DNA of 50,844 bases from Symbiobacterium terraclitae. GTDB taxonomy: Bacteria > Bacillota > Sulfobacillia > Symbiobacteriales > Symbiobacteriaceae. Position numbers and translations under genes: made by a program. Location of the stretch: assembly GCF_017874315.1 (NCBI RefSeq), contig NZ_JAGGLG010000032.1, forward strand, positions 1-50,844. Direction: 5' to 3'. Under the pieces are notes generated by a model that saw only the letters and a program-made list of their open reading frames with translations, did not search any database and was not told where the DNA came from. Shown here piece by piece: positions 1 to 9,410 of this stretch (positions are counted from its first letter, which is position 1; every line of letters begins with the position of its first letter).

Positions 1-69
1 TCAGACAGCGCATGAAGAAGTAGGCACGATCGTTGATATCCAATCATTGGGAGTCTGCCCCTATCTCAC

Positions 70-300
70 GTGCGGTTACCCGGACAGGCTCCTAGGGGGT
101 GACGGTTAAGTATGATCCTTCACATGCGAAGTGGCAAGAAATCGCAAGGGGTCGCGAGCGAGGCTGCGGAAACGTGACACTTCAGGTGTGAAAGGTGTCG
201 CGGCAAGAAACGGGCCCAGGGTGTGGCAAGGCCACGAAACGGGCACTGGGGTTGTATGCGAACTTGGAAAGTTCGAACCAAGAAGGGTGCGGGGCCCGCC
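70..300 (+). mobile_element. Possible truncated group II intron 5' region, or another structured RNA
   Basis: The stretch starts with GTGCG, the usual 5' end of bacterial group II introns. It continues as purine-rich DNA with several short helices, including GTGGC-aag-GCCAC near 224-236, CTTGG...CCAAG near 263-282, and a nine-pair stem joining about 173-181 to 206-216. Runs such as GCAAGAAA and GGAAACG look like intron tetraloops and linkers. No reverse transcriptase or domain V is visible before the thioesterase gene begins, so an intron would have to be a remnant. This is pattern recognition only and could be another RNA leader. Confidence 0.35.
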
Positions 301-344
301 GCGGCGAATCTCAGGAGCCAGCAACGGGGAGGGGGCTATCGCGA

Positions 345-737
345 ATGGATCAGAAACCCTACACGGACGGCACGATGGTGGAGACGCTGGGCATCGTGCT
401 GGAGGAGGTCACGCCGGAGCGGGTCGTCGCCACGATGCCGGTGGATCACCGCACCCGCCAGCCCTTCGGCCTGCTGCACGGCGGCGCCTCGGTGGCGCTG
501 GCGGAGACGGTGGCCTCCATCGGCGCGGCGCTGAACGCCGGCGAGGGGCGTACGGCGGTCGGCATGGAGATCAACGCCAACCACATCCGCTCCAAGCGGG
601 AGGGCACCGTGCGGGCGGTGGCCACGCCGGCACACATCGGCCGCAGCACCAGCGTATGGGAGATCCGCATCACCGACGAGGAAGGGCAGCTGATCTGCCT
701 CTCCCGGTGCACGCTGGCATTCGTCGACCTCAAGTGA
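345..737 (+). CDS. Hotdog-fold thioesterase (PaaI/YdiI type)
   Basis: This is a 130-residue single-domain hotdog protein, predicted to hydrolyse acyl- or aryl-CoA thioesters in the cytosol. The helix segment HGGASVALAE (residues 45-54) carries the HGG turn and the acidic catalytic residue (E54) expected for the PaaI/YdiI group, and the length is normal for that family. The ATG at 345 was chosen because a purine-rich site (GGGGAGGGGG, 326-335) lies nine bases upstream. The frame stays open back to 195, but that part does not resemble protein. The gene stands alone and converges with the DUF169 gene. The sequence does not show the substrate; menaquinone or phenylacetate pathways are possible, but no such genes are nearby. 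Confidence 0.85.
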   Translation: MDQKPYTDGTMVETLGIVLEEVTPERVVATMPVDHRTRQPFGLLHGGASVALAETVASIGAALNAGEGRTAVGMEINANHIRSKREGTVRAVATPAHIGRSTSVWEIRITDEEGQLICLSRCTLAFVDLK

Positions 738-764
738 CGGCACCGAACAGAAGGGCAAACGAGC

Positions 765-795
765 GGAGGCTGGGGAGAGGATCTCCTCAGCCTCC
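765..795. terminator. Hairpin between convergent genes
   Basis: A GGAGGCTG-containing arm pairs with CAGCCTCC across a short GGA loop, with one G-T pair in a stem of about 14. It lies between the thioesterase stop and the DUF169 stop and could serve both. There is no clear T-run on either side. Confidence 0.5.
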
Positions 796-855
796 GTCGC
801 GTGGCGCCAGTCGGGCGGGACCCTGTGGCCCGTGACCGCCAGGTCGGGAGCGGCG

Positions 856-1659
856 TTACGAGGTCTCGCCCTCGTCCCAGCGGCGCTGCAGCTCCTGGTA
901 CGTGGCCGGGAACTCCGGCGTGTAGCGCAGGAAGGTGGGGATCGGGTAGCGCACGCCGCCCTTGTGCGTGCCCTCCAGCCCCTCCAGCAGGTCGCCGACC
1001 TGCGACCAGGGGATGGTGAACGCCATCTCGTGGTCCTGCGTCTGGCCGAAGATCCGGTCGCCGAGGCAGGGCAGGATGAACTGGGGCTTCCCCTCCCGGG
1101 CGGTGCGGATGACGATGTCCGCGCAGTCGGCCCGGCCGGAGGTGACGGAGGTCAGCGAGCCGCCCGTCTTCCACAGCGCTCCCGTCACCGCCCGCATGAT
1201 CTGGGCCGAGTTGCCGTAGATCAGCAGCGTCTCGGGCTCGAAGCTGCAGCGGGTGAGCGGGGCTACGACGACCGTACCCGCTTCCTCGGGCGTGAACTTC
1301 GGCACCTCCTGCTCGGTCAGGGCACCCTGGGCGCAGGTCTCCACGTACATCCCCGCCGCCAGGTTGCCTTCGGTGTAGAACGGAATCGCAGGCTTGAAGC
1401 CGAACGCCACCTGAGCGATGGGGCAGCTCAGGTCCTCGGGACCCATGGCGATCGCCCAGCCGTACCGCCTGGCCATGCCGATGCCCTGGCAGATGGCGAT
1501 CTTGATCCCCATGTCGCGCAGCGGCCGCCGCACCCTCTCCGGCAGCGGCTCCCCGGCCCGCACGACCCGGATGCCCAGCGGGAACGTGTCCGTGCGCAGG
1601 TGACGGTCAAGCTCGGCCGCCACCGCCTTGCAGTCCAGCACCCTCGCATTCTCCGCCAC
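856..1659 (-). CDS. DUF169 family protein
   Basis: This 267-residue soluble protein resembles the DUF169 family, whose biochemical role is unsettled. Recognisable family features are the central PLTRCSFEPETLLIYGN region, the SGRADCADIVIRT segment with a conserved cysteine, and the late GDRIFGQTQDHEMAF stretch. Together they span nearly the whole chain, so the protein looks complete. The start is a GTG at 1659 preceded by GGGAGGGG. There is no signal peptide or membrane segment. It is transcribed alone towards the thioesterase gene, so the neighbourhood gives no strong functional hint. Family members often sit near redox or metal-related genes, but nothing here confirms that. Confidence 0.8.
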   Translation of the reverse strand: MAENARVLDCKAVAAELDRHLRTDTFPLGIRVVRAGEPLPERVRRPLRDMGIKIAICQGIGMARRYGWAIAMGPEDLSCPIAQVAFGFKPAIPFYTEGNLAAGMYVETCAQGALTEQEVPKFTPEEAGTVVVAPLTRCSFEPETLLIYGNSAQIMRAVTGALWKTGGSLTSVTSGRADCADIVIRTAREGKPQFILPCLGDRIFGQTQDHEMAFTIPWSQVGDLLEGLEGTHKGGVRYPIPTFLRYTPEFPATYQELQRRWDEGETS

Positions 1660-1797
1660 ACATATCCCCTCCCGATTGTCGAATTTCTATACATTCATAC
1701 AGAACTCCTCCAGCCGGTTGCGCCCCGAGCGGACGATGCTTGATGACAATATGAGGGAACTCGGTCCCTGTGCCCCGGCCTGCGGTGGGTCCCGAAA

Positions 1798-1896
1798 GAG
1801 GCCCGACGCACGCCGCCGCACGTCGTCGTCCCCGGGACAACCGGCGGGTCTGAATGAGGCCCGGCGCACGCCGGAGCACCCGGGACAACCAGCGGG
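1798..1896. repeat. Two-copy imperfect tandem repeat in an intergenic region
   Basis: Copy 1 begins GAGGCCCGACGCACGCC (1798-1814) and ends with CCCGGGACAACCGGCGGG (1831-1848). Copy 2 begins GAGGCCCGGCGCACGCC (1856-1872) and ends with CCCGGGACAACCAGCGGG (1879-1896). The head-to-tail distance is ten bases shorter in copy 2. The rest of the 1660-2071 intergenic region holds no convincing gene; open frames on both strands there have low-complexity Arg/Pro/Gly translations. Confidence 0.6.
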
Positions 1897-2071
1897 CGCG
1901 ATGGCGGTCCGCCGTGCGCCTTCGAACCGCGAGCCAGCGGCGGGCCTGGGGTTGGACCGGGTGAGGCGCGTTCACCCGGGCCAGCCCAGAAGGAAACCCG
2001 GCCAGCGAAAAAGAACAACAATGAGGAGAGGGAAGAAACAACAGTAAAAAGAAAGTTTCAGGAGGGATCCT

Positions 2072-2437
2072 ATGTACGTATTGGTGATGCTGCACAGCAT
2101 CGTGCGCTGGCTGGTCCTCGCCGGCGCGCTGCTGGCGCTGGTCGGTGCCCGGGTGACGGGCGACAGCGGCCGCGACGGGTGGGGAGCGAAGGCCGGCTTC
2201 CTCTACACCGTCCTGCTGGATGTGCAGGTGCTCATCGGGCTGATCATCTGGGTACTCGAGTCCGGATGGAAGCTCAACGCCTTCTTCGCCTACGTGCACC
2301 CGGTAGCCATGCTGCTGGCGCTCGTGATCGCCCACTTCGGCCGCACACAGCAGAAGAAGACGGTTCCCGCCGCAGGATTCTGGCCCTTCCTCGTCTCGCT
2401 GGCGCTGGTGGTGGCGGGAATCCCCTGGGCGCAGTGA
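2072..2437 (+). CDS. Small four-helix membrane protein, cytochrome b-like
   Basis: This 121-residue integral membrane protein has about four hydrophobic helices (roughly 4-26, 42-63, 70-90 and 101-119). Histidines sit at the membrane faces: H8 in MLHSIVRW, H76-P77 in the third helix region, and an AHFGR motif. This pattern resembles small uncharacterised membrane proteins that are sometimes annotated as cytochrome b-like, where paired histidines could bind haem. The start is ATG after a strong CAGGAGGGAT site. The gene is monocistronic with its own terminator. Haem binding is an inference from histidine placement; the function is unknown. Confidence 0.75.
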   Translation: MYVLVMLHSIVRWLVLAGALLALVGARVTGDSGRDGWGAKAGFLYTVLLDVQVLIGLIIWVLESGWKLNAFFAYVHPVAMLLALVIAHFGRTQQKKTVPAAGFWPFLVSLALVVAGIPWAQ

Positions 2438-2450
2438 CGCCGCCCGCAGG

Positions 2451-2480
2451 GCCCCCCTCCGGAAGGAGGGGGGCTTCGGC
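2451..2480 (+). terminator. Rho-independent terminator
   Basis: A perfect ten-pair stem (GCCCCCCTCC / GGAGGGGGGC) with a GGAA loop lies 13 bases after the preceding stop. It is followed by a T-containing TTCGGCTTT tail. Confidence 0.8.
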
Positions 2481-2624
2481 TTTGCCATGGCGGTTACCGC
2501 CCATCCTGGCAGCGTTTTTTGCTTATGACCTGAACCTATTGGGCGGGCGGCGGAGTCTCATCAAGGGAACAGGCGGGGAAACCCGCCGCCGATCGACGTC
2601 GTCCTATGACAGGAGGGTTTTGCC

Positions 2625-3356
2625 GTGAGTGAACCTCTGGTGCGCAACGATGCGGAGCCGCGCATCTCCCCCTGGGGAGCGCTGCTGAGCGTGGTGACGT
2701 CCCCGGGTGAGACCTTTCGCTCGCTGGGCCGCAAGCCGCCGGTGCTGGCACCGTACCTCATCCACAGCCTGGTCGGTATCGTGGCGATCGCCCTCTCCTA
2801 CTCCGCCCTGATGGATCTGGCCATGGAACAGGCCGCAGCGGCGATGGCCAACCAGCCCCAGATGACTGCGGAAGACATGGCCATGATGCAGACCGTGATG
2901 CGCTGGTCCGGAGGTGTGGCCCTGGTTGTCCAAGAGATCGCCGGCCCGTGGGTCGTCGGCCTGGTGCTCGCCCTCGTGGCCACCTTCTTCGGCCAGTTCC
3001 AGGGCGGCGAGGTTCCGCTCACGTCCTACATGGGCATGATCGGCTACGCCCGGATGCCCCTGGACATCGCGCGGCTGCTGTCGGCGGTGTTCATGGCCGT
3101 GACGGGGAAGCAGCTCGACCTCAGCGCCGCGGCCCTCCTCCCGGACGGCGCCAGTCCGGTGCTGATGGGCGCGCTGCAGATGATCAACCCGTTCGGCATC
3201 TGGTACTACGCCCTGCTGGCGATCGGCTTCGCCGCCCTCTTCGGCCGCGAGCCCCGCAGGGGCTGGGCGATGCCCGTCACTCTCTTCGTGCTGGGCGTGA
3301 TCGTCAGCGCCGCCGCCGCAAGCATCGGCGCTGCATTTACGATGAATGTGGGCTAA
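2625..3356 (+). CDS. Yip1-domain integral membrane protein
   Basis: This 243-residue polytopic membrane protein resembles the Yip1/YIPF family. A short cytosolic N-terminus has the PWGALLSVVTSPGETFRSL pattern typical of bacterial Yip1 proteins. It is followed by about five hydrophobic segments, with Met-rich stretches near residues 64-90 and an NPFGIWYYALLAIGFAALF motif near the C-terminus. The start is a GTG at 2625 with an AGGAGGG site eight bases upstream. It is the first gene of a run in which the next genes encode a MacA-like adaptor and MacB-like ATPase and permease, with only 13 bases between it and the adaptor. A role in placing or assembling that exporter is plausible but unproven. 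Confidence 0.8.
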   Translation: MSEPLVRNDAEPRISPWGALLSVVTSPGETFRSLGRKPPVLAPYLIHSLVGIVAIALSYSALMDLAMEQAAAAMANQPQMTAEDMAMMQTVMRWSGGVALVVQEIAGPWVVGLVLALVATFFGQFQGGEVPLTSYMGMIGYARMPLDIARLLSAVFMAVTGKQLDLSAAALLPDGASPVLMGALQMINPFGIWYYALLAIGFAALFGREPRRGWAMPVTLFVLGVIVSAAAASIGAAFTMNVG

Positions 3357-3369
3357 GGGAGGGGCAGGT

Positions 3370-4947
3370 GTGAGAAAGAAGGTACTCGTCGCAGCTGTCC
3401 TCCTCCTTTCCGTGGCCGTGCTGATCTGGGCCAACGCCTCGGGCGGACTGCCCACAGCGGGGCGGAGGGACACCGCCCAGGGCCCCGCAGGCGCCCCGCT
3501 GGTCCGGGTGCAGACGGTGTCGCGGCAGAACCTCCAGCAGGAGGTCGTGGCGCCGGGCGTGCTGCAGGCCAGCACCGCGCACGAGCTGCGGGCGCCCTTC
3601 TCCACCAAGTCGGTCAAGCTGCTCGTCGGCATCGGCGACCGGGTGGAGGAGGGCCAGGTGGTGGCCGTGCTGGATGCGTCGGATCTCGCACTGCAGGTGT
3701 CCGCCCAGGAGGCGCAGGTCGCCCAGCTGGAGGCCCAGTTGTCCAGCCTGTACCTGCAGCAGCAGCAGGCGCCGCTGCAGCTGGACCAGCGGCTCGAGCA
3801 GGCCCGGGCGCAGTTGCTCCAGGCCGAGGACAACCTCGCCTCGGTGCTCCGTCAGGATGACGCCCTGCGCACGCGCCTGGAGCAGGCCCGCATCAACCTG
3901 ACCACCCTGCAGAACCGCAGTGCAGAGGGCGCGGCCGCCACGGAGACGGCCCGCAAGAACCTGATGAGCGCCGAGGAGGCGTACCGGGCCGATCCGTCCA
4001 ACCCGTCCCGCCGCGCCGCCTACGAGCAGGCCAAGGCGGCCTACGAGGAGGCCCTGACGAAGAGCCGGGACTCGGCCGCGCAGGCGGCCGCACAACTGCG
4101 GGCGGCCTACGACGAGCTGGCCGCGGCTGAGGCCGACTACGCCCGTGTGAGCGGCGACAACCCCGTCGCCGTCCAGCTGGCCAGCAGCCAGGTGCAGGCG
4201 GCCCGCCTCGCCCTGCAGATGGCCGAGATGGAGGCCCAGGCCGGCGGCACGATGGCCGAGCAGGTCCGGGCGGCCGAGCTCAACCTGCAGGCGACCCGGT
4301 CGGCCCTGGAGTCGCTGCGCGGCAAGCTGGAGCAGGCCGAGCTGAAGGCTCCCGCCGCCGGAACCGTGCTGGCGGTGTCCGTTACCGACGGGCTGCCCGC
4401 GCAGGAGATGCAGCTCCTGCTCACCATCGGCGGCCTGGACGAGTTGAAGGTGGTCGTGCAGGTGGACGAACTGGACATCGTCAAGGTCAGGCCCGGCCAG
4501 GCGCTCTCGGTGGAGACCAACGCCGCGCCCGGCGAGGTGTTCTCGGGCCGGGTGACCCGGGTCGCCGCGCAGGCGACGATGGGCGGCGGCGGCTCGCCGT
4601 ACTTCGTCGTGGAGGGCAGCGTGGCCAACCGCGCGGACCTCCTGCGGGCGGGCGTCAACGCCGAGGTGGTCATCGCCACGGCGGAGCGTGAGAACGTCAT
4701 CGTCGTCCCGCTGGCCGCGGTGCGCGAGCAGAACGGCGAGGCGAGCGTCCTCGTGGTGGAGGAGTTCACCGTCAGGGTGCGCCCGGTCAATGTGGGGCTC
4801 AGGACCGAGACCGAGGTCGAGATCACGGAGGGGGTCGAGGAGGGCGAGCAGATCGTCGTCAGCCCCTTCACCCTCATCAACTCGTTGAAGGACGGAGACC
4901 CGGTCCGCGTCGAGACGCTCCGGGAAGCCGGGGGGGAAGGCCGATGA
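3370..4947 (+). CDS. MacA/HlyD-type efflux adaptor
   Basis: This 525-residue periplasmic-type adaptor is predicted to link a MacB-type ABC transporter to the outside. An N-terminal signal anchor (about 3-22) is followed by the first half of a lipoyl domain (around [17 protein letters not shown]). A long alpha-helical coiled coil of roughly 210 residues follows, very rich in Gln, Ala and Glu. The second lipoyl half ([17 protein letters not shown]) and a beta-barrel and membrane-proximal domain complete the chain. The start is a GTG at 3370, placed after GGGAGGGGCAG; an upstream in-frame ATG at 3346 would overlap the previous gene. Its stop overlaps the ATPase start in an ATGA. The coiled coil is long for a Gram-positive adaptor. 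Confidence 0.88.
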   Translation: MRKKVLVAAVLLLSVAVLIWANASGGLPTAGRRDTAQGPAGAPLVRVQTVSRQNLQQEVVAPGVLQASTAHELRAPFSTKSVKLLVGIGDRVEEGQVVAVLDASDLALQVSAQEAQVAQLEAQLSSLYLQQQQAPLQLDQRLEQARAQLLQAEDNLASVLRQDDALRTRLEQARINLTTLQNRSAEGAAATETARKNLMSAEEAYRADPSNPSRRAAYEQAKAAYEEALTKSRDSAAQAAAQLRAAYDELAAAEADYARVSGDNPVAVQLASSQVQAARLALQMAEMEAQAGGTMAEQVRAAELNLQATRSALESLRGKLEQAELKAPAAGTVLAVSVTDGLPAQEMQLLLTIGGLDELKVVVQVDELDIVKVRPGQALSVETNAAPGEVFSGRVTRVAAQATMGGGGSPYFVVEGSVANRADLLRAGVNAEVVIATAERENVIVVPLAAVREQNGEASVLVVEEFTVRVRPVNVGLRTETEVEITEGVEEGEQIVVSPFTLINSLKDGDPVRVETLREAGGEGR

Positions 4948-5672
4948 TCAAGCTGCGTGACATCACGAAGGTCTACAAGATGGGCGATACGGAGGTGCAC
5001 GCGCTGCGCGGGGTGAGCCTGGACATCTCCGCAGGCGAACTGGTGGCCATCATGGGGCCCTCGGGCTCGGGCAAGTCGACGCTGATGAACATCCTCGGCT
5101 GCCTGGACCGGGCCACCAGCGGCACCTACGAGCTGGACGGACGCCTGATCGCCGCAAGGGACGAGTCGGAACTCGCCCGGGTGCGCAACCGGCAGATCGG
5201 CTTCGTCTTCCAGACCTTCAACCTGCTGCCCCGCATGACGGCCCTGCGCAACGTGGAGCAGCCGCTGCTCTACGCCGGCGTCGGGGCGCGGGAGCGGCAC
5301 AGGCGGGCCCGGGAGGCCCTGGAGCGCGTCGGCCTCGCCGAGCGCATGCACCACCGGCCCAACGAGCTTTCCGGCGGCCAGCGGCAGCGGGTGGCCATCG
5401 CCCGGGCGCTGGTGACCCGGCCGTCGATCATCCTGGCGGACGAGCCCACCGGCAACCTCGACTCCCGCACGGGCGAGGAGATCCTCGCCCTCTTCCAGGA
5501 GCTGCACGCCGAGGGGGCGACCGTGCTCATCGTCACGCACGAGCCGGACGTGGCCCAGCACGTCAACCGGGTCATCCGGCTGAAGGACGGGCTGATCGTC
5601 GGCGACGAGGTCGTGGCGAACCCCATCCGGGCGAAGGAGCGCCTTGCCGAGATGGGAGGGCCGGAGGAATGA
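4944..5672 (+). CDS. MacB/LolD-type ABC transporter ATP-binding protein
   Basis: This 242-residue ATPase belongs to the MacB/LolD/FtsE group. Walker A is GPSGSGKST (about residues 39-47). The Q-loop lies in [13 protein letters not shown], the signature is [15 protein letters not shown], Walker B is [13 protein letters not shown], and the switch histidine is in VTHEP. The group-typical [19 protein letters not shown] start is present. It overlaps the upstream adaptor and the downstream permease by ATGA junctions, so the three products are translationally coupled. It energises the permease encoded next, for export or for mechanotransmission rather than import. The substrate is unknown. Confidence 0.95.
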   Translation: MIKLRDITKVYKMGDTEVHALRGVSLDISAGELVAIMGPSGSGKSTLMNILGCLDRATSGTYELDGRLIAARDESELARVRNRQIGFVFQTFNLLPRMTALRNVEQPLLYAGVGARERHRRAREALERVGLAERMHHRPNELSGGQRQRVAIARALVTRPSIILADEPTGNLDSRTGEEILALFQELHAEGATVLIVTHEPDVAQHVNRVIRLKDGLIVGDEVVANPIRAKERLAEMGGPEE

Positions 5673-6871
5673 ACCTCCTCGAGACGCTCCGGGTCGCATG
5701 GGAGGCGCTGATCGCCAACAAGATGCGGTCAATCCTCACCATGATCGGCATCATCATCGGCGTCGGGTCGGTTATTGCCGTCATCGCCATCGGGCGGGGC
5801 ACCGAGGCCGCGGTGGTGGGCGAGCTCGAGGGGCTGGGGGCCGGGATCTTCCAGCTCTACCCCGGATCGATCACCAGCGAGGGCACCCTCACCCGCACGG
5901 AGCCGTTCCGGGAGCGCGACCTGCAGGTGCTGAAAGCGATGCTGCCCGACGTCGTCGCCGTGGTCGGCACCGACTCGGTCGGCGTCCAGGTGGAGTGGGA
6001 GAAGGAGACCCTTTCCTCCTATGCCGTCGCCGCCTACGACGGAACGGACGTGGCGATGAACCTCAAGGTGAAGGACGGCCGCTGGTTCACGGAGGCCGAG
6101 ATCAACGGCGGCGCACGGGTCGCGGCCCTCGCCGAGGACGCGGTGAAGCGGCTCTTCGGCGATGGGGACCACGCCGCCGTGGGCGAGCGGGTGAAGATCA
6201 ACGGGCTCTCCTACGAGGTCATCGGCGTAGTGGAGAACACCACCGGATCGCTCAGCCGGAGCTTGGGGGCGCAGGACACCACGGTCTACCTGCCGGTGGG
6301 GGCGGTGCGTCGGATCACGGGCTACTCCGACATCTGGGGCCTCGTCGTGAAGGTGAGGCCCGGCGCCGACGTCCAGTCGGTGATGGACGACGCCGTGGCC
6401 CTGCTGGAGCGCACCCACCATGGGGCCAAGTTCATGGGCTTCAGCATGGAGCAGGCGACCCAGGCCATCACCACCATCACCGGCCTGCTGACGGGCCTCA
6501 TCGCCTCCATCGCCGCCATCTCGCTGCTGGTGGGCGGCGTCGGCATCATGAACATCATGCTGGTGTCGGTGACCGAGCGCACGCGCGAGATCGGGCTGCG
6601 CAAGGCGATCGGGGCCACGTACGGCAACATCATGACCCAGTTCCTGATCGAGGCCGTGGTGATCTGCATGGTGGGCGGGGGGACCGGCGTCGCCTTCGCC
6701 TCCATCCCCGTCTGGCTGGTCGGTCGTGCGATGGGCATTTCCCTGTTGATCGACGTGTGGTCGGTGATTCTGGCTCTGGGCTTCTCCGCCGTCGTCGGGG
6801 TGCTGTTCGGCGTCTACCCGGCCTCGAAGGCGGCCCGGCTCGATCCCATAGAGGCCCTGCGCTATGAATAA
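5669..6871 (+). CDS. MacB-type ABC transporter permease
   Basis: This 400-residue permease has the MacB layout. An N-terminal helix (about 20-42, [20 protein letters not shown]) is followed by a large extracytoplasmic domain of about 230 residues. Three C-terminal helices form the FtsX domain, including [28 protein letters not shown], shown here only to place the coupling-helix region. The [14 protein letters not shown] motif is the usual contact with the ATPase. Start and stop positions fit a four-base overlap with the ATPase gene. Unlike enterobacterial MacB, the ATPase is a separate polypeptide, as usual in Firmicutes. The following secreted repeat protein begins 13 bases downstream and may be cargo or a partner. 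Confidence 0.93.
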   Translation: MNLLETLRVAWEALIANKMRSILTMIGIIIGVGSVIAVIAIGRGTEAAVVGELEGLGAGIFQLYPGSITSEGTLTRTEPFRERDLQVLKAMLPDVVAVVGTDSVGVQVEWEKETLSSYAVAAYDGTDVAMNLKVKDGRWFTEAEINGGARVAALAEDAVKRLFGDGDHAAVGERVKINGLSYEVIGVVENTTGSLSRSLGAQDTTVYLPVGAVRRITGYSDIWGLVVKVRPGADVQSVMDDAVALLERTHHGAKFMGFSMEQATQAITTITGLLTGLIASIAAISLLVGGVGIMNIMLVSVTERTREIGLRKAIGATYGNIMTQFLIEAVVICMVGGGTGVAFASIPVWLVGRAMGISLLIDVWSVILALGFSAVVGVLFGVYPASKAARLDPIEALRYE

Positions 6872-6884
6872 GGAGGATGTGCGT

Positions 6885-9206
6885 GTGAGTGGCTATACCG
6901 TTACGACTCCCAGGGCTCTGAATCGCCGGATCGCGGCCCTGCTCGTGAGCCTCCTGCTCCTGCTGACGGCCCTGCCGGCCTACGCCCAGGAGGCGGCGAC
7001 CGCGGTGCTCATCCGCGTGGCGGACGCGGCGGGCCAGCCGATTCCGAAGGCGACAGTGGAGGTATACGAGCTCGGGCTGGGCCTGGTTGCGCTGCAGGAG
7101 GCCGCGCAGGACGGCCTGGTCCGGGTGCCCTACACCCCGGGTACCACGCGCCTGTGGCAGGCCCGGGCCACGGCGCCCGGGTACGAGGTCCAGGAGTCGG
7201 GCTGGTTTGACCCCGCCCAGGCCGGCGTGCGCACCATCACGCTGGAGCCGCTGGGCGGTGAGCTGCAGCTCTACATCCGGGACGCGGACGGCCGCTCGGC
7301 GGCCCATGTGACGCTGCTGACCAGCGGCGGGCGCCTGGTCTCCCAGGGCACCGCGCAGGCCGGCCGCTGGATTGCCCGCGACCTGTCCCCCGGCGAGTAC
7401 CGGGCCGTGGTGACGGCTGAGGGAATGGCGCCGGTGGAGAAGCGGATCTCCGTCGCCCGGGGCCGGGTGACGGTCGAGGCGATCTCGCTGACCGCAGGCA
7501 CCGTGATCGCCACCGGCGAGGTGGTGGACGGCGCAACGGGCTCGCCCATCCGCGGGGCCAAGGTGGAGCTGGTGCGGGGCGAGAACGTGGTCGTGGCCGA
7601 GGCGGAGACCGGCGTCACCGGGCGCTTCTCCATCCGGGAGCCGCTGCCTTCGGACACCTACCGGCTTCGGGTGAGCATGCCCGGGTACACCCCGGTGGAG
7701 ACCGACCCCGAGAGCGTGCTGCCGGGCGGGATGCTCGAGTACTCCGGGCTGAAGCGGATCAAGCTCAACCGCAGCACGGGCGCGGTGGAGGCGGTGCTCA
7801 CCACCATCGGCAACCGCCCGATCCGCACGGCGGAGATCGTGCTCATGCGGCAGGGACTGGGCGAGGTGGCCTCGGCGCGGGTCGACAGCAACGGGGCCGT
7901 GCGGTTTGACGCGGTCCCGGCCGGCGACGGCTACAAGTACCAGCTGGTCGCCTTCAACGCCGTGGACAGCCTCACGGTGGACCACATCGACCTAGCCATC
8001 TCCGACTGGTTCACCGTCAAGCCGGGGGCCACGGTCTCGATCTCTCTGATCGCGCAGACCTTCCGTGATCAGTCGCTGGTGCGTTCGACCGTGACCGGCA
8101 CGGTCACCGGGCCCACCGGCCTGCCCATCGAAGGCGCCACCGTTGAGCTGATCCGCCGTTCCCACGCGGTCTACAAGGCGACCACTGACGCCGAGGGCAA
8201 GTTCATCATCGAGAACGTCGATGCCAGCCAGGACGGCGGCTCCGTCCAGTCGCCCTACATGATGCGGGTGAGCAAGGACGGCTACGTGACCACCCGCGAG
8301 GTGGTGGTCTCGGGCAGCGCCACGACGACCTTCCACGTGCCCGGCGGCGGGCGGATGTCCGTCCAGGCCACGCTCTACCCGGCCGTGGCCACGGTGCAGG
8401 GGCGGATTGTGGACGCCCTGGGCCGGCCCGTCTCCGGCGCCGAGGTGACGATGGTGCTGGGCGACGGCCGCCAGGCGGGGCACGACAAGACCGACAGTGC
8501 CGGCTGGTACCGGCTGGGCTCCGTGCCCACCACCACCGCCTGGGCGGCGCTGCGGGTGACCGCCGAGGGCTACCTGCCCACGGGCGACATCGACATGACC
8601 GCAGCACTGGGCGCGGGCGATGCGCTCCCCACCGTACGGCTGACGCCGGCCACGGCCAAGCTGGACGGGGTGGTGGTGGACCTGCAGGGCCGCCCGGTGT
8701 CCGGGGCTGACGTGCAGCTCTACCTGGACGGCGAGGTGGCCGCCCGGACCACTTCGGAGAGCGACGGGTACTTCCAGATCGAGGCCGACCTCTCCACCGC
8801 CACGCTTGGGATGCTCACCGTCAGCAGCCAGGGCTACAGCCAGGGCGGCGTGGTCCTGGGCGAGCTGCCCGGTGCGGGCCAGCAGGTCACCCAGGCCGTG
8901 ATGATCCACCGGAACAGCGCGGTGGTGACGGGCCGCGTGCTCGATCAGAACGGGCAGCCCGTGGCCGGGGCCCGGGTCGAGCTGGCCGTCGAGGGCGGCG
9001 CGGATACCCAGGCCGTGATCACCGGGGCCGACGGCACCTACCGGCTCGAGCAGCCGCTGCCGGCCGGGGCGGCGTGGGCCTGGCTGCGGGCGCAGCCCGC
9101 CTCGGGCACCTTCGGCGGGTCGCTGACCCACTCCATGGACATGGCGCCCATCATCCGCCTGACCGCAGGCGACTCGGTCGTCATCGACCTGCTGGTCCGG
9201 CGTTAG
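6885..9206 (+). CDS. Secreted protein with multiple carboxypeptidase-regulatory-like domains
   Basis: This is a 773-residue exported protein. A signal peptide (about 1-35, hydrophobic LLVSLLLLLTALPAYA) is followed by at least six beta-sandwich repeats of the carboxypeptidase regulatory-like type. Each repeat carries patterns such as GTVTGPTGLPIEGATVELI, GRIVDALGRPVSGAEVTMV, GVVVDLQGRPVSGADVQLY or GRVLDQNGQPVAGARVELA, then a D-x-x-G-x-Y/F strand. The start is a GTG at 6885 with an AGGAGG site eight bases upstream; the ATG at 6864 lies inside the permease gene. No catalytic domain is apparent, and no lipobox or sortase motif is present. It is the last gene of the exporter operon, which suggests a surface or matrix adhesin-like partner, although the link to the transporter is an inference. 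Confidence 0.85.
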   Translation: MSGYTVTTPRALNRRIAALLVSLLLLLTALPAYAQEAATAVLIRVADAAGQPIPKATVEVYELGLGLVALQEAAQDGLVRVPYTPGTTRLWQARATAPGYEVQESGWFDPAQAGVRTITLEPLGGELQLYIRDADGRSAAHVTLLTSGGRLVSQGTAQAGRWIARDLSPGEYRAVVTAEGMAPVEKRISVARGRVTVEAISLTAGTVIATGEVVDGATGSPIRGAKVELVRGENVVVAEAETGVTGRFSIREPLPSDTYRLRVSMPGYTPVETDPESVLPGGMLEYSGLKRIKLNRSTGAVEAVLTTIGNRPIRTAEIVLMRQGLGEVASARVDSNGAVRFDAVPAGDGYKYQLVAFNAVDSLTVDHIDLAISDWFTVKPGATVSISLIAQTFRDQSLVRSTVTGTVTGPTGLPIEGATVELIRRSHAVYKATTDAEGKFIIENVDASQDGGSVQSPYMMRVSKDGYVTTREVVVSGSATTTFHVPGGGRMSVQATLYPAVATVQGRIVDALGRPVSGAEVTMVLGDGRQAGHDKTDSAGWYRLGSVPTTTAWAALRVTAEGYLPTGDIDMTAALGAGDALPTVRLTPATAKLDGVVVDLQGRPVSGADVQLYLDGEVAARTTSESDGYFQIEADLSTATLGMLTVSSQGYSQGGVVLGELPGAGQQVTQAVMIHRNSAVVTGRVLDQNGQPVAGARVELAVEGGADTQAVITGADGTYRLEQPLPAGAAWAWLRAQPASGTFGGSLTHSMDMAPIIRLTAGDSVVIDLLVRR

Positions 9207-9221
9207 GCAGCGCGCATGCAC

Positions 9222-9254
9222 GACTCCCGCGGGCACGCCCGCGGGAGTCTCTTA
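9222..9254 (+). terminator. Rho-independent terminator
   Basis: A perfect 12-pair stem (GACTCCCGCGGG / CCCGCGGGAGTC) with a CACG loop is followed by TCTTA. It lies 15 bases after the stop of the repeat protein gene and closes the exporter operon. Confidence 0.85.
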
Positions 9255-9410
9255 CTACGCGCGGATACCTGAAGAATCAAAAAATGGGGTAGAATGGGAG
9301 GAGGCAGGCTGCACCCCGCGGTCCGGGGCTGTGGCGAGGGGTGTCCGGCCCGTCCGGGGGGAGGGGAGAGCGGTGAGCAAGGGCTTTCTGACGCACAGGA
9401 GGGGAGCGCC

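Noticed and set aside
1695-2488. Minus-strand frames across the repeat region and membrane gene
   Set aside because: They overlap a gene with a clear Shine-Dalgarno site and membrane helices, and their translations are low complexity.
9260-9300. Promoter before the stalk-domain gene with TAGAAT as -10
   Set aside because: A -10-like TAGAAT is present, but no acceptable -35 box lies 16-19 bases upstream.
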